A DNA stretch of 64,000 nucleotides from Phlebopus portentosus (lineage: Eukaryota; Basidiomycota; Agaricomycetes; Boletales; Boletinellaceae). This document shows, piece after piece, positions 11,413-22,570 of this stretch. The translations under genes and the position numbers were made by a program. The notes under the pieces were generated by a model, which saw nothing but the letters and a program-made list of their open reading frames with translations, ran no database searches and was not told the DNA's origin. The stretch spans positions 1,426,001 to 1,490,000 of the forward strand of contig JAYXKI010000012.1 in NCBI GenBank assembly GCA_037892935.1, read 5' to 3'. Position 1 is the first letter of the stretch; each line of letters opens with the position of its first letter.

Positions 11413-11816
11413 CTACCTCTGGCTCACACCCGATTCCGTTGTCGTCGAGCGCTCGCCTGTGACGTGTCCCCTGAAGTATATCTTCGAAGGACGACATCGA
11501 ACGAAACCCGGTTCCTACCGTGCAGACAACAAACCCCTATCTTGCCCGTCGAAGTCCGATTGACTCCGACGTGACCCGATAGTACCCGAAGTATCAACCA
11601 ATCACATCACCGTGGCGCTCCAAATCACCCTTCTCTGGAACTCCCATCAAACCTTCTCGTGGGTAACGCATAGAGTCCAGTCGTCGACAAGTATCTCCTT
11701 CATTATCTACCTTGGAGCCTTTCGTTTAGTCATCAATTTCAAAGACGAGCCGGTTATCCGAAGTCGGTCCCGCCCGAACAGCATCCCGATCCCCGTTCCA
11801 CCCCCAGCCTATCAAG

Positions 11817-13262
11817 GTGGAGCTAACTGACGAGCAACGAGCGGCCCTCCCTGCGAACTCTAGGTGGAGCGCCTCGCGAGGACATTATATCGTCAGAGCA
11901 GGAAATCAAGTCTTCGGCGCCTGGTGGGACGAGACTGCCAAGAGGTGGTACTCCCAGAGGGAAGGAAGGTCCATCCACTGGAGAGTGAAACAAGAAGACG
12001 ACGTAGACGAGCCCTCACCTCCTACTCCGACGCAACCAACGGCCCCCTTACCAGAACTATCGGGTTCGACCACTCAAGCGTTGGCCCCCACTGTCGAGCC
12101 TTCTCCGGCATTTGGAAAGTTCCGAGAACCAGCGCCGCTTATACCGAGCGAAGAAGACGAAGAAGAAGAAGAAGAACACGAGATGTCATTGTCAAAGGAA
12201 GCGATGACTGATCTCGCAACGGCTGTCGCACTAGCGCTCCAAGCTGCAGGCGAAGGTGCGAACCAAGGATCAAAGGTGTCGAAGAAGGTCCACGTCGCCA
12301 AACCAAGAGACTTTGATGGTGAACACGATTATGTGGACTTCAAGCGAGAGCTGCGCCTCTACATCTACGCATCCGAGTCAGAGTTCAGGACGAACAAGAG
12401 TAAGATTATGTTCGCCCTGTCGTACATGAAGAGTGGTGCGGCGGCTCGCTGGGCAGAGAGTTACACCAGTGGAGCAGTCGATGCAGATGGCAACCTGATG
12501 TTCACGGACGCCTGGGACGCCTTCTTAAAGAAGCTGGACACTTCGTTCGACGACCCCGCCAGGTCTCAGAAAGCTTTCGAACGACTAGATGCAATGTACC
12601 AAGGAGACCTCAACGCCGACGAGTTTTTCAACAAGTTTGACATTTGTCGAGTGGATGCTGGCCTAGCAACAGAGGCACATGACGAATGGTTGATGAGTTG
12701 CCTGAAGAGGGCGCTAAACCCGAAGGTTGTGGAAGGGGTCATGAGATTGCCCAATGAACCAACGTCGTATGAAGAGTTCAAGAAAGCCGCCGTCAAGGTC
12801 GACAGGGTCGAACGCCAAATCAGGGATCTGATGGCCGAACATCGGCGGAAGGCGACAAACTCAACTATGACGAAGCCGGCTCCAGTACCACCACTGCGAC
12901 GCCCAGTGCCGCCTCAACAAGCAGCTCGTCCCTTTGTGCCCCCCGCCCAAGATCGTCGTGATGCAACGGGAGTGACATATGGAGGCTTAGGACAGCCAAT
13001 GGACGTAATGATGAACCAGGCGCGTCGTACACGTGCTTGTTACAAGTGTGGTCAGGTGGGCCACTACATCAGGGAATGCCCGCGAGGCCGTGAAGCGATA
13101 CGTGCCATCATCGCAGCCTTTGTTCCAGAAGACAGAGAAGCGCTCCTCGAAGAACTCGGTCAAGCGAAGGAATCCTCCTTCGAAGAGGTTGAGGTCCGGG
13201 CAGTGCCCACTGAGCTGGAAGAGTTAGTGGACGGTGAGGGTTTTCCAGCAGACCAGGCGTAG
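11817..13262 (+). CDS. gag: gypsy Gag with CCHC zinc knuckle
   Basis: The frame is open from 11730 to the TAG at 13260-13262. No ATG occurs upstream of the conserved-looking LTDEQRAALPANSRWSASRG segment; 11817 is a GTG and the first in-frame ATG is near 12183 (MSLSKEAMTDLATAVALAL). The true start is therefore uncertain (non-AUG, a spliced leader, or a lost ATG). The capsid region (KKVHVAKPRDFDGEHDYVDF and what follows) resembles the Retrotrans_gag domain. The nucleocapsid knuckle CYKCGQVGHYIRECP binds RNA. The product coats the element's RNA in virus-like particles. The frame overlaps pol by about 24 nt. Confidence 0.9.
   Translation: MELTDEQRAALPANSRWSASRGHYIVRAGNQVFGAWWDETAKRWYSQREGRSIHWRVKQEDDVDEPSPPTPTQPTAPLPELSGSTTQALAPTVEPSPAFGKFREPAPLIPSEEDEEEEEEHEMSLSKEAMTDLATAVALALQAAGEGANQGSKVSKKVHVAKPRDFDGEHDYVDFKRELRLYIYASESEFRTNKSKIMFALSYMKSGAAARWAESYTSGAVDADGNLMFTDAWDAFLKKLDTSFDDPARSQKAFERLDAMYQGDLNADEFFNKFDICRVDAGLATEAHDEWLMSCLKRALNPKVVEGVMRLPNEPTSYEEFKKAAVKVDRVERQIRDLMAEHRRKATNSTMTKPAPVPPLRRPVPPQQAARPFVPPAQDRRDATGVTYGGLGQPMDVMMNQARRTRACYKCGQVGHYIRECPRGREAIRAIIAAFVPEDREALLEELGQAKESSFEEVEVRAVPTELEELVDGEGFPADQA
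13238..13244 (+). promoter_or_regulatory. candidate -1 ribosomal frameshift site GGGTTTT
   Basis: In the gag frame the bases read G GGT TTT, an X XXY YYZ heptamer. The pol frame (-1) first opens here, right after a TGA at 13235-13237, and gag stops at 13260. A -1 slip at this heptamer fuses Gag to pol. Confidence 0.7.
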
Positions 13263-16200
13263 ACGTCGGAACGACTGGTCGGTCTCCTAAAGGACTCTTT
13301 TCGTTGGACTCGTTAAAATATAATCGTCCTGTTGTACAATATCAAGATGCGAATACCAGTGACGGTTTCATCCTTCGAAAGATCCTTACCGACGTACTGC
13401 CAGATGAATCTGAAGATGACAACGATGACTTCGAAGTCTATGAAGATTTATTTGTTAGAAGAACAGATGCGCAAGCAGGCGAATTGAGAGAGGAAGAGCG
13501 GAATCAAACCGCTATAAAAAATGAGGTTGTGGCGGAAGCACCTTACCGCGAGAACGTTGTTGCTCAGGCGAACGTCACTGAAGCAGTGTGGGATGTAGTA
13601 GGCAGACGCGCGGCTGAGGTATGGCGCGAGGGCATTGCGGACGCAGATCAGTTCGTGCGACGGGCGGGAGGAAAGGAGTTAGACGCCTTTGTTAGCATCG
13701 TACACCCAAAGGTAGCAGGTGATGACGAAGTAGACTTGTCGAACCCCCTACTCGAAGAGGAAAACTTCATTGATGCTCATGCACTGATCGACTCAGGGTG
13801 CACGGGCTCATGCATCGACGAAGGTTTTGTCAAACGGTATGGTTTCCCCACCCAAAGGTACATTCGGCCTAGACCAGTCTTCAATGCTGACGGGACAAGC
13901 AACGAGGCTGGATTGATCAAGGAATATGTAGTCGTACGAATGTTCTTTGGGAAACACGAGGAAGAGATTCGACTGGCAGTGACATCCTTAGCGTCAAGCA
14001 ACATCTTCCTCGGACATGACTGGTTGACGAAGCATAATCCTGAGATTGATTGGAGGTTAGGAACAGTTAAGTTCACCCGTTGCCCTGATGAATGTGAGTC
14101 GCCACTGTCGAGCGAGGAGATAGATGAAGAGTTTGTGAGGAATGTGCGGATGAAGGAAGCGGCAAGATGGCCACCTTACCTGGAGGAATACGCCGACGTC
14201 TTTAGTGAGGAATCGTTCGAATGCTTACCAAACCACCGAACGTGGGACCACGCTATTGACCTGAAACCGGATTTCAAACCCAGCGACTGCAAGGTTTACC
14301 CGTTATCGCCAAAAGAACAAGAAGCGATGAGGGAGTTCATTGAGGAAAACCTAGCATCAGGACGTATCCGACAGTCGAAGTCTCCAATGGCGTCACCATT
14401 CTTCTTTATCAAGAAAGAGGATGGGAGCTTACGAGCAATCCAAGACTATCGAAAGCTCAATGAAGGAACGGTCAAGAACAAATACCCGTTGCCACTGATA
14501 AATGAGCTCATCGACAAGGTTAAGGATGCAAGGTACATCACGAAGCTCGACGTTCGTTGGGGATACTACAACATCCGGATTCGCGAGGGAGACGAGTGGA
14601 AGGCAGCGTTCCGGACAAATCTAGGCTTATTCGAACCCACAGTCATGTTCTTCGGCTTGTGTAATGCGCCAGCGACGTTCCAAGGCTTTATGAATGACAT
14701 CTTTTGGGAGCTAATTCATGAGGGTATCGTCATCATTTACCTTGATGACATTCTCATCTTCTCGAATGACCTAGAAGAACACCGCAGATGCACCAAACGA
14801 GTCTTTGAGATCCTTCGCCAAAACGGACTTTTCCTAAAGCCGCAGAAGTGCGAGTTCGAAGTTGATACAGTCAAGTACCTCGGGCACATTATTGGCAATG
14901 GCGAAGTTCGAATGGATCCCAAGAAGACGGCGGCAGTACAGGACTGGCCAGTTCCAAGGAACGTCCACGAACTGCAACAATTCCTGGGATTAGGAAATTG
15001 GTTGCGACGTTTTGTTAAGGATTACAGTTCGGTCGTCAAACCCTTGACTACCCTAACGGGTAAGGTGGAATGGAAATGGGGCGAAGATGAGCAGGCAGCG
15101 TTCGAGGAATTGAAGCGTCGTTTGAGTAGTCCTCCCGTGTTAGCGATACCCAACAACGAGGACCCTTTCCGTGTAGAAGCAGATGCGTCGGACTTTGCGA
15201 CTGGTGGAGTCCTTCTCCAGAAACAAGACGGTAAATGGAAGGTGATCGCTTATCGGTCGTCAACATTCCTAGAGGCAGAGCGAAACTATGAGATTTACGA
15301 CAAGGAAATGCTCGCCATCGTTCAAGCCCTAAAGGAATGGCGACAATATCTCCAGGGAGCTAACCAACCTTTTGAGGTATGGACAGACCATGCAAATCTA
15401 ACGTACTTCCGATCGCCGCAGAAGTTAAATCGTCGACAAGCTCATTGGCGACTCGATTTAGCCGAGTTCGATTTCACGCTAGTCCATAAACCCGGAAAGA
15501 CGTTGGGAAAAGCTGATCTGTTGTCACGCCGGGCGGATTATGACAAGGGCGAGCGCGATAATGAAAATGTGATTTTCATCAAGAAGGAATGGCTGGTTAG
15601 AGGAATGGTTCAGACGTCAAGAGAAGTACTCGTTGAAAAGGTCGTGGAAGCGCAGAAACAAGAGGATGAGGGAGTGAGGCCGAAGGACGTCGAGAAGAGA
15701 GGTGACATGTAGAGAAAGGGCCACCGACTATATGTACCAGCGAGCATCAGAGAGGACGTCATGAAGGAACACCATGACTCGACCCTGGCAGGACATCCGG
15801 GAGCAACAAAGACGATCCAGCTGATAGCACACAGGTACTGGTGGCCGAGGATGAGTGCAGATGTGCGGGTGTACGTGCGGGGGTGTGATCGTTGTCAGCG
15901 GACGAAGGCTCTAAGGACAACGAGAGCAAAGGTTTTGCACCCTAATGAGGTGCCGGAGGCGCCATGGCAGATTGTCACGGTCGACCTAATCGGAGAGTTG
16001 CCAGAATCGAATGGGTTCAATGCGATTTGCGTAGTGGTCGACCGCTTTAGCAAACAGATCCATGCAATTCCAACAACAACAAAGTTAACGGCGGAAGGCA
16101 TGGCTAGGATCTACAGAGACCACGTCTTCCGATTACATGGACTACCACGGAAGATCATTCATGACCGAGGGGTGCAATTCGACGCAAAGATGATGAAGGA

Positions 16201-17128
16201 GTTGTACAAGCTCCTCCACATTGAAGGCAACCCATCGACAGCGTATCACCCACAAACTGACGGACAGACAGAGCGGGTTAATCAGGAACTAGAACAATAC
16301 CTGCGGCTATACGTCAACCATCGGCAGTCGGACTGGGCGGACTGGCTAGCTCTCGCAGAATTCGCATACAACAATCGTGAACATTCAGCGACGAAGCTAT
16401 CTCCCTTCTTCGTCAATACAGGAATGCACCCCTTAGACTTCACGGGGGTTGGAACGGCATCATCGAACCTGTCAGCAGAAGAATTTGCCAAACATGTCAA
16501 GGAGGTGCACGAACTCGCTCAAGGTAACCTAACCCAAGCAAACGAAGACATGAAGCGTTTCTACGACCGCCATGCTGGGAAGTCCATTACCTATGAGGCA
16601 GGACAGAAAGTCTTCTTAGATGGATGAAATATCAAGACGATCCGACCGATGAAGAAGATGGATGATAAATGGTTCGGTCCCTTCGAGGTAGTGGAAAAGG
16701 TTGGCGCAAGCGCATACAGACTCAAACTACCGAAGACCTGGAAGAAGGTCCATCCAGTTTTCAACGAGATCTTGCTCAAACCAGCCGTCCAACCGTCCTT
16801 CGAATCGCAGAAGAAACCACCTCTACCACCGCCAGTGATCATTGATGAGCAGAAAGAGTACGAGGTTGAAGAAATACTCGACTCGCGTCTGCATCGAGGC
16901 AAACTCCAATTCCTGGTCAAGTGGGTTGGATATGAGGAAGCGACTTGGCAGCCAGAATCCGACGTCAAGGATAATGCGCAGGAGTCAATTCAAGAATTCT
17001 ACCGCAAACATCCTGGAGCTCCAAGGAAGTTAACGATACCTCGACAAAGCCTGCGAGCGCTGTACAAGTTCACGTCCTCAGAAGGCTTATCTGGTTGGTC
17101 GGGACGCCCAACCTTGAAGGGGGGGTGA
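13238..17128 (+). CDS. pol: gypsy Pol: protease, RT, RNase H, integrase, chromodomain (two in-frame stops)
   Basis: The frame runs from the gag overlap to the TGA at 17126-17128. Domains in order: aspartic protease (ALIDSGCTGSCID, about 13782-13820), reverse transcriptase (KLDVRWGYYN and YLDDILIFS at about 14740-14765), RNase H (VEADASDFATGG), and integrase with an HHCC finger (HHDST...GCDRCQRTKA) and D,D,E residues (VDLIGELPE, HDRGVQFD, GQTERVNQELE). A C-terminal chromodomain follows (YEVEEILDSRLHRGKLQFLVKW with bases 16860-16925, then TWQPESD), which in this group targets integration through histone marks. TAG at 15710-15712, between RNase H and integrase, and TGA at 16625-16627, after integrase, both lie in frame and would truncate the protein. 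Confidence 0.93.
17116..17125 (+). promoter_or_regulatory. polypurine tract
   Basis: GAAGGGGGGG lies three bases before the 3' LTR, separated only by the pol TGA codon. It is the expected plus-strand primer. Confidence 0.85.
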
Positions 17129-17586
17129 TGTAAGGACTCGAACATTTTCCTTTTCTTTTCTGACGTCATCATTTATTTTAATATTCTTTTTCTTTTCTTT
17201 TATTTTTCTTATGTGCTTATTCATCCTTTTGCCGGAACATTCCACAATGTTCTATCACGCTCACTAATCATCCCATTCCTTGTCATGTGACTTCCCATTA
17301 GGGTAGACCTTTCCCACGCTCAAAGTCTATATAAGTAGATAGTTTGACTCTTTCGTTCCTTGTCTTTCTATTCTACTTACCTTCACTTTGACATAGGTAT
17401 CTACTCTTGTATTAATAGTTTACTGAATTCTACTTACCTTCACTTTGACATAGCGTTCGACGGTCTGGACTTAAGCCTTGTCTTAGCTGTCTTGACCTGA
17501 GCGACGTATTTGGGATTATCTCATTCGCGCTTGTTTGTTATTGTGTTGGCCTGCCTCGACTCAGTCCTTGAGCCGTCCGCCTAACA
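17129..17586 (+). repeat. 3' LTR
   Basis: 458 bp, identical in length to the 5' LTR and differing at one base (A17508 against G11322). Followed by TSD TGGAG (17587-17591). Confidence 0.96.
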
Positions 17587-18306
17587 TGGAGACTGGAGGA
17601 AGCAAAGACTTCCGACGGACGTATTAATGCCGAGATTCTCACGCAGAAGCTCCGGGAATTCCTCAAACTCGAGCACGATCCCATTCAGAGAACAGAATTG
17701 GCATGGTTATCACAGTGTTTCTGCCGAAAGCTGGTTGATTGGGCTAAACTTGCAGAAGATCAGCTCAAAAGTACCAAGGAGTGTGGCGCCTTCAAGCTGG
17801 ATATAGATCTGGCAGAGGATCGATTTTGTCACCTAAAGCGGGCGCTTCAATGCTTTCCGAACGATAATGGCTCAATTAAGATCCTATCCTTTCTGGTTTT
17901 TGTGCCGGAGACCTCTGGTAGTGAGACTGAACATAAAGTGGTTGCGATGAAGGATCCACATGATTCCCATCGGTACCGAGGAGATGCGCACGACTTTAAG
18001 GTGAGGCACGATGACGAGCATGGCAATGAACTGATTGAAGTGAAGATGCGTTTTCAGTCTTTTGGTCAATCTTCAGCATTCGCAATTCTGCAGGATCGGG
18101 TCAGGCGGGCCGAATCCGACGACCAGATATTGGACGACCGGAATCGTAGTTCTCTCATTCTCACTCAAGCGAACACGGATGGTGATTCGGATGATGGTTC
18201 TGATGGTTCTGATGGTTCTGATGCCAAGACTTCTGACATGTATATGAGCGACGAGAGTGAATCCTCAACGTCGCACGGTTCTTCACCGGAGGCGAGCTTT
18301 GTATAA

Positions 18307-19371
18307 ATTCTTAAGGTATTTGGGCCTCCACACCATTTTTCATAGTCGTAACTGACATGATCTAGGTTCACTCCTTGCGTTTGGGCCTTGAGTTCGTGTA
18401 ATTTTTAGAAATTGACTTGTTCTCGTTTTGTTATGGCGGTTCGTTTGATTTGCATACCAGTTTTTCGATAGGAATTTCCGGGAACATTATTGATTTCGGA
18501 TCGTCTTCAGCCAGGAGTTTGTTCCCGCTTCCTTTCTGTACCCTTATTTATTGTGCGCATGACTGTATGTAACACATATCATGTTTACTATTGAATGTGA
18601 TTGTCTTTGTCGTTCAGCCAATGTCCTCCTGGGCATAGAAAAGCATGGCGGATGCAAGCCCGTGCGTGATGTGAACACCCGACTGTGACGCCATTGAAAT
18701 CAATTCGTCGGTTGTCAACCCAAGTAGAATTAGGTTGATGCGCGGATATCCATTACATTTCAAAACATCGGGGTTGTTAGGACCGGCGTTTTCAGACGAG
18801 GTGGCTAGTCCGAGCGTACCGGAACAAGTCCCTGCTTCCTCCTTCTGACAATGTGTGATTGGAGAGTATAGTAGCAAAGGTTAGATGTACTACTTAAGAA
18901 GCGAGCTATAGGCTCAAGCTTAACTTAGCAGTAGAGCAGAGGTTCAATTAAAGGGGTACAGTTATGATTGAAGGTACAAAATAATTTTGCTGAGGGACAA
19001 CACCCCGCTCAGCTGGCGCCTTAAATAAAGTTTCTACTGAATACTACCGACTACCAAATACTACCGACCCTGCCTCGCCATTGGTTAGGACAATATGTTT
19101 CAGCTGGTTTCACCACCACTTTCTTGCGTCGGTGGTACTACTGACAACTCTGGTGGTGCTACCAAAACTCCTGGTAGCACCACCGCCTACTCCCTTCCCA
19201 ATTAGGCAGGCCCTATTCTTCCTCCGTTCCGAAGAAGCTTCCCCATACTTCTATCAATCTCCATTCCTATCACATGTTAATCCTTAACGCCAATCCTCCC
19301 ACAAGAGACTTCTTTCCTGTGCCGCGATCTTGCTTCGCCGGCGCTTCGTTACTCCGGCCGAGCTTCTGCCG
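18307..19371. other. intergenic, nothing firmly recognised
   Basis: It contains the 3' flank of the split gene. A minus-strand frame at 18614-18877 has no recognisable homology. A short repeated phrase (ACTACCGACTACCAAATACTACCGAC) lies at about 19043-19069. No promoter or RNA gene was identified. Confidence 0.4.
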
Positions 19372-21242
19372 TTAGTCTTCCATCATGGGGCTGACCGTTA
19401 TTTCGGGATTCGGGATCGGCAACCCCTGCCGATCTTTGGAGATTAACCTTGGCGGCTGTGTAAACTTGGCAGATACCCTTCTATGCCTTGCCGCTATATC
19501 GATGTCGGAGAATTGTAGTCCAGTTCCCGACGTTAACCTGTATCTTCTTCCCAGGTGATTTGTCTCATGCCATTCGTCGACTGTAATAACCCCTTCTTCC
19601 GATCGTTCCCATGCTTCTAGCATTCGATCCGTTGCTTCATCGATAAGACTTTCGACGTCCGATGGTGCCGACCAATATATTGGCCAATCGACTTCCACTG
19701 CAGTGTTTCGACAGAGTGTCTGGTGACGATGCTGATTGATCCAAGCTCTCACGCAGACCTTCAGTGCATAGATGTCTCTATCGGTGAGCCATACTGATAC
19801 CTCATGATTGTATGCGCTCATTCCGCGGTTCGGCATTGGTTGGTCAAACATTCGTTCCGAGGGTCCAGGCTTATGTCGAATCTTGACATCGGCTGCCTCC
19901 CTGGTTACTAAGCGCTCCACAAAGTTCTTGAGGAGCCACTCCGAAAGAACCCAACTCCTTTGGTATGCCAAATAGCAGTTTGCACAGACCAGGCCTTCGT
20001 GAACAAAGCGTCTGGTTGCTCCTCATCGATATCGCCTCTTCTGCAGGAGTTCTACGTATCTTGCGATGTTCCGTTCTTCCATGTCCACGTAGCTTCTCTC
20101 GGGTGGAGGAGTGTGCCCGATATGCATTCTAGCTAGTCCTTCCTGCAAATCGTATGGGTCCTCCCTCTCGTCACATTCGTCTTCGTAATATCGTCGATCG
20201 GGTTCCTCTTGCATATCTTCCACAGCGACCTCCCCAGGTCCTTGCTGTGCTAGTGGGCAAGAATCGCCTCCACTATTCTGTCCTTGAAGCCTTTCGAAGT
20301 GTTCCTGATTAGGCTGCATGATTCGGTGTGTAAAGTGTCTGATTCCACGCCGCATTGTATATCCACAATTTTCGTAACAGGGGTTGAATCTTCGTCCCAA
20401 TCTTCTTAAACCACGGACCGGTGTAGCCTAGTGTAACCGAGGTGGGATAGCACTGAAGAATACTTGCCACGTTCTGACGCACATCAATTATGCTGTGTTG
20501 AGGTTCAACGTTCATTTTGCGCAAAGCCCGCCCATCGTCAACCAGAACGACAAGTGTTGATCGCATTTCTTTAGGAGCTTGCTGCTCCTCTTTTTCACAT
20601 TTGAGATTTTCCATGAAATGCACGTAAGATACAACTGACGAGTCGCATCTATACTCTTGGTCCGAATTGTCAGCGTAGTCTATTAAATCATTAGAGACTG
20701 ACAAACTCCTATAATGGTCTATGCACTGGCTGCAAGCAATAGATTATCAAAGTCCCAAGGATCACCAGTACCGACTCTGTTGGTATCTGACTCTTGACCC
20801 GGATCGTCATTAGCCATTCGGGCAATATCAAGTTGTGATGGTTCTTCATCATAGGGCTCTTCATATTGATACGTCAGGTCCTCGTCAGCAGCTCTCCGGC
20901 CCCTTGCTTTTGTCATGGCGGGCTCCACTTCCATGTTTTTCTGTTATGAAGTATGACTGCAATACCAGAAGACAAGACTATCAGTACTACCATCTCTTTA
21001 ACACCGTTCTTGTTGACAGCAGGCTGCTCTGCCTTCCTTGGCCGGCCTCGTTTCCATGGTCCTTCAGCAATGACATCTGCATTTTGAGAGTTCGAATGAG
21101 GGCCATTTGCTCGCTGGGGCTCCAGGGCCGTTGCTGCTTTTTTGGGAGAGGAGTTTCTTGTGACGGCAGATGCCTGCTTCGTCCCGGCAGTCTTACGAGC
21201 TGCAGTCTTGCGAGCTGCGAGTTTTCTAGGGGTGGGACTCAT
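19372..21242 (-). CDS. AT-hook protein with acidic middle and long C-terminal domain, multi-exon, unknown function
   Basis: Exon 1 is 21242-20991: a Lys/Arg/Ala-rich start (PRKLAARKTAARKTAG) and a canonical AT-hook core in PWKRGRPRKAEQP, which binds the minor groove of AT-rich DNA. Exon 2 starts at 20940 and gives an acidic stretch (YQYEEPYDEEPSQLDIARM). A short intron then leads to RCDSSVVSYVHFMENLKC, MRSTLVVLVDDGRALRKM and VTLGYTGPWFKKIGTK, which could be a small ubiquitin-like fold (guess). Later exons contain CYENCG and a long C-terminal region to 19372 (AYQRSWVLSEWLLKNF; ITVDEWHETNHLGRRYRL). The splice between about 20400 and 20310 is unresolved, so exon borders there are approximate. 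I do not recognise a named family. A related fragment lies at 6124-6330. Confidence 0.5.
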
Positions 21243-21378
21243 GATGGTAAGAGATAAAAAAAAAGTGATGTGGCAATGAAGGTAGCTGCTTATAAACGTG
21301 TTCCCAGCTCGCTTACTAGCCCTCCGGAGATTGACGATCCAAAGTCCGCAAATATACACTATCTTCAGATTCAACAGC

Positions 21379-22570
21379 CTATACAAGCACATCATAGCGA
21401 CAGTGGCGAAAGAAGGAATAACTATCCAAAGAATTAATGGAATACACCTGCCTGCAGAGTTGCTTAACAACTGAAGTGTCATCCTGAGGACCGGGACCCT
21501 GCCGTTTTAACCTGGACTTGATTACGGAGAATGCAAGTTCAATAGGATTGTAGTCTGGTGAGTAAGGAGGAAGAAATTCAAGCCTGACACCCCTAAGCAA
21601 AGGGGTCAGTACATGCTGCAACTTGCATTGCTAGTGAGACAGACCGAGATTCGATAAGCTCCCAAATCTTGGGAGCCTTGTGTATTGGGCAGTTGTCCAT
21701 TACAATGACTGATTGATTACTGGGGAAGGGATGCATTTTGTCCAACAGGCTGGCGATGAATTCCGTGAACAATTTGATATTGAATGCGCCCTGTACGATA
21801 GTGCAGTCGATTGTCCCATTGAGGCTGATAGCTGGCAAGACGGAGAAGCTAACGGAGTGAATCAGAAGCTTGTGACGTGCCACAAGAGGCAGAATCACCA
21901 TTTCCCCCTATTGAAAAACTGCTTGCGACACGCACGGCGACCCTCAAGGGCCCAAGCAGTGTTGCGAAGAAAAGCCTGCCGATCGCAAGCACTCTCATCG
22001 ATAAATAGCTATTCCGCTGTGTACTGAGAGGTAATACGTGCGACGTACTGCATACGCAGAGTTTCATTCCGCTCGAGAGCCCTTTTCGATAACTAGACCA
22101 CAACGATTTCAGTTCGCGTGGACTGCGTGGGGAAGCAAAGCGACAGAGACAGCCATCTTCTTAAGTGTGAAACCAGCACACAGCAAGGACCTGCATATAG
22201 TCACATCCGAAGCCTCCTTCTCCCATCTTTCCTGGAGCAGTAGCCTCAACTCGTCAATGTAACGGTCATTGAGATTGCTTAGTGACCCGAAAAGCAACTA
22301 CGTGGTGTGAACCAACAGCTACCAGGACAGGTTTCAACATGTGCATACCTCAGTGTGGATATAATCAAGCACTCGAGGCCTTCCACGAAAACCAAGTTCA
22401 TGCGCAGCAACAGTCCCATTGCGCTTGAACTCTCGTATTATCCAGAAAACTGTTGTCTTGGGTATGTAGGTCAAGGCTGCGATCTGAGAGGCGCTGAGTT
22501 TCTTGTTCATAGTGATGATGCATTCCCGTAAATCGTTGGACAGCTGTCTGCCATGTCGCCGGGGTTGCAT
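21379..22570 (-). pseudogene. Tc1-like DDE transposase, copy B, five exons, one nonsense codon
   Basis: Exons on the minus strand: 22570-22349, 22297-22151, 22092-21899, 21848-21645, 21592-21379. Together they are 981 nt (326 residues), a normal length for a Tc1-type transposase. Every intron is GT-AG and every join restores the family sequence, for example IHTE|LLFGSLSNL, FFNRGK...FSVLPAISLNG and ELIESR|GVRLEFLPPYSPDYNP. Catalytic residues lie in FIDES, VIVMDN and NPIEL, and the C-terminus ends FFRHCRYDVLV. A TAG at 22011-22009 replaces the CAG seen in copy A, so this copy too is inactive as written. Confidence 0.88.

Larger units (their letters stand above)
10943..17586 (+). mobile_element. 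full-length chromodomain-containing Ty3/gypsy LTR retrotransposon
   Basis: The 6.64-kb element is bounded by 458-bp LTRs that start TGTAAGG and end CTAACA, and it is flanked by TGGAG. Inside, in order, are a primer-binding site, gag with a CCHC knuckle, protease, reverse transcriptase, RNase H, integrase, a chromodomain and a polypurine tract. This order and the chromodomain place it among chromoviruses. The LTRs differ at one position (G11322 versus A17508), so insertion is young. pol carries two in-frame stops, so this copy is probably defective unless stops are read through. Confidence 0.97.
10399..18306 (+). pseudogene. uncharacterised coiled-coil/acidic protein gene, split by the gypsy element
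   Basis: Exon 1 is 10399-10770. Exon 2 is 10806-10942 and continues at 17592-18306 once the retrotransposon and one TSD copy are removed. The join restores the frame exactly (GGVDW|RLEEAKTSDG), and the total is 1,224 nt encoding 407 residues. The protein has a charged coiled coil (KKKQEEEEEKAF; EELQKQRERLKKDE), helical repeats and an acidic Asp/Ser-rich tail containing a tandem DGS repeat. Function is not recognised. It resembles the gene just upstream. Without the insertion it would be intact, so the disruption is recent, in keeping with the near-identical LTRs. Confidence 0.7.

Noticed and set aside
11612..11830. Separate small gene upstream of gag
   Set aside because: It lies in the element leader in another frame, with no conserved features. 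It is not evidence of an extra gene.
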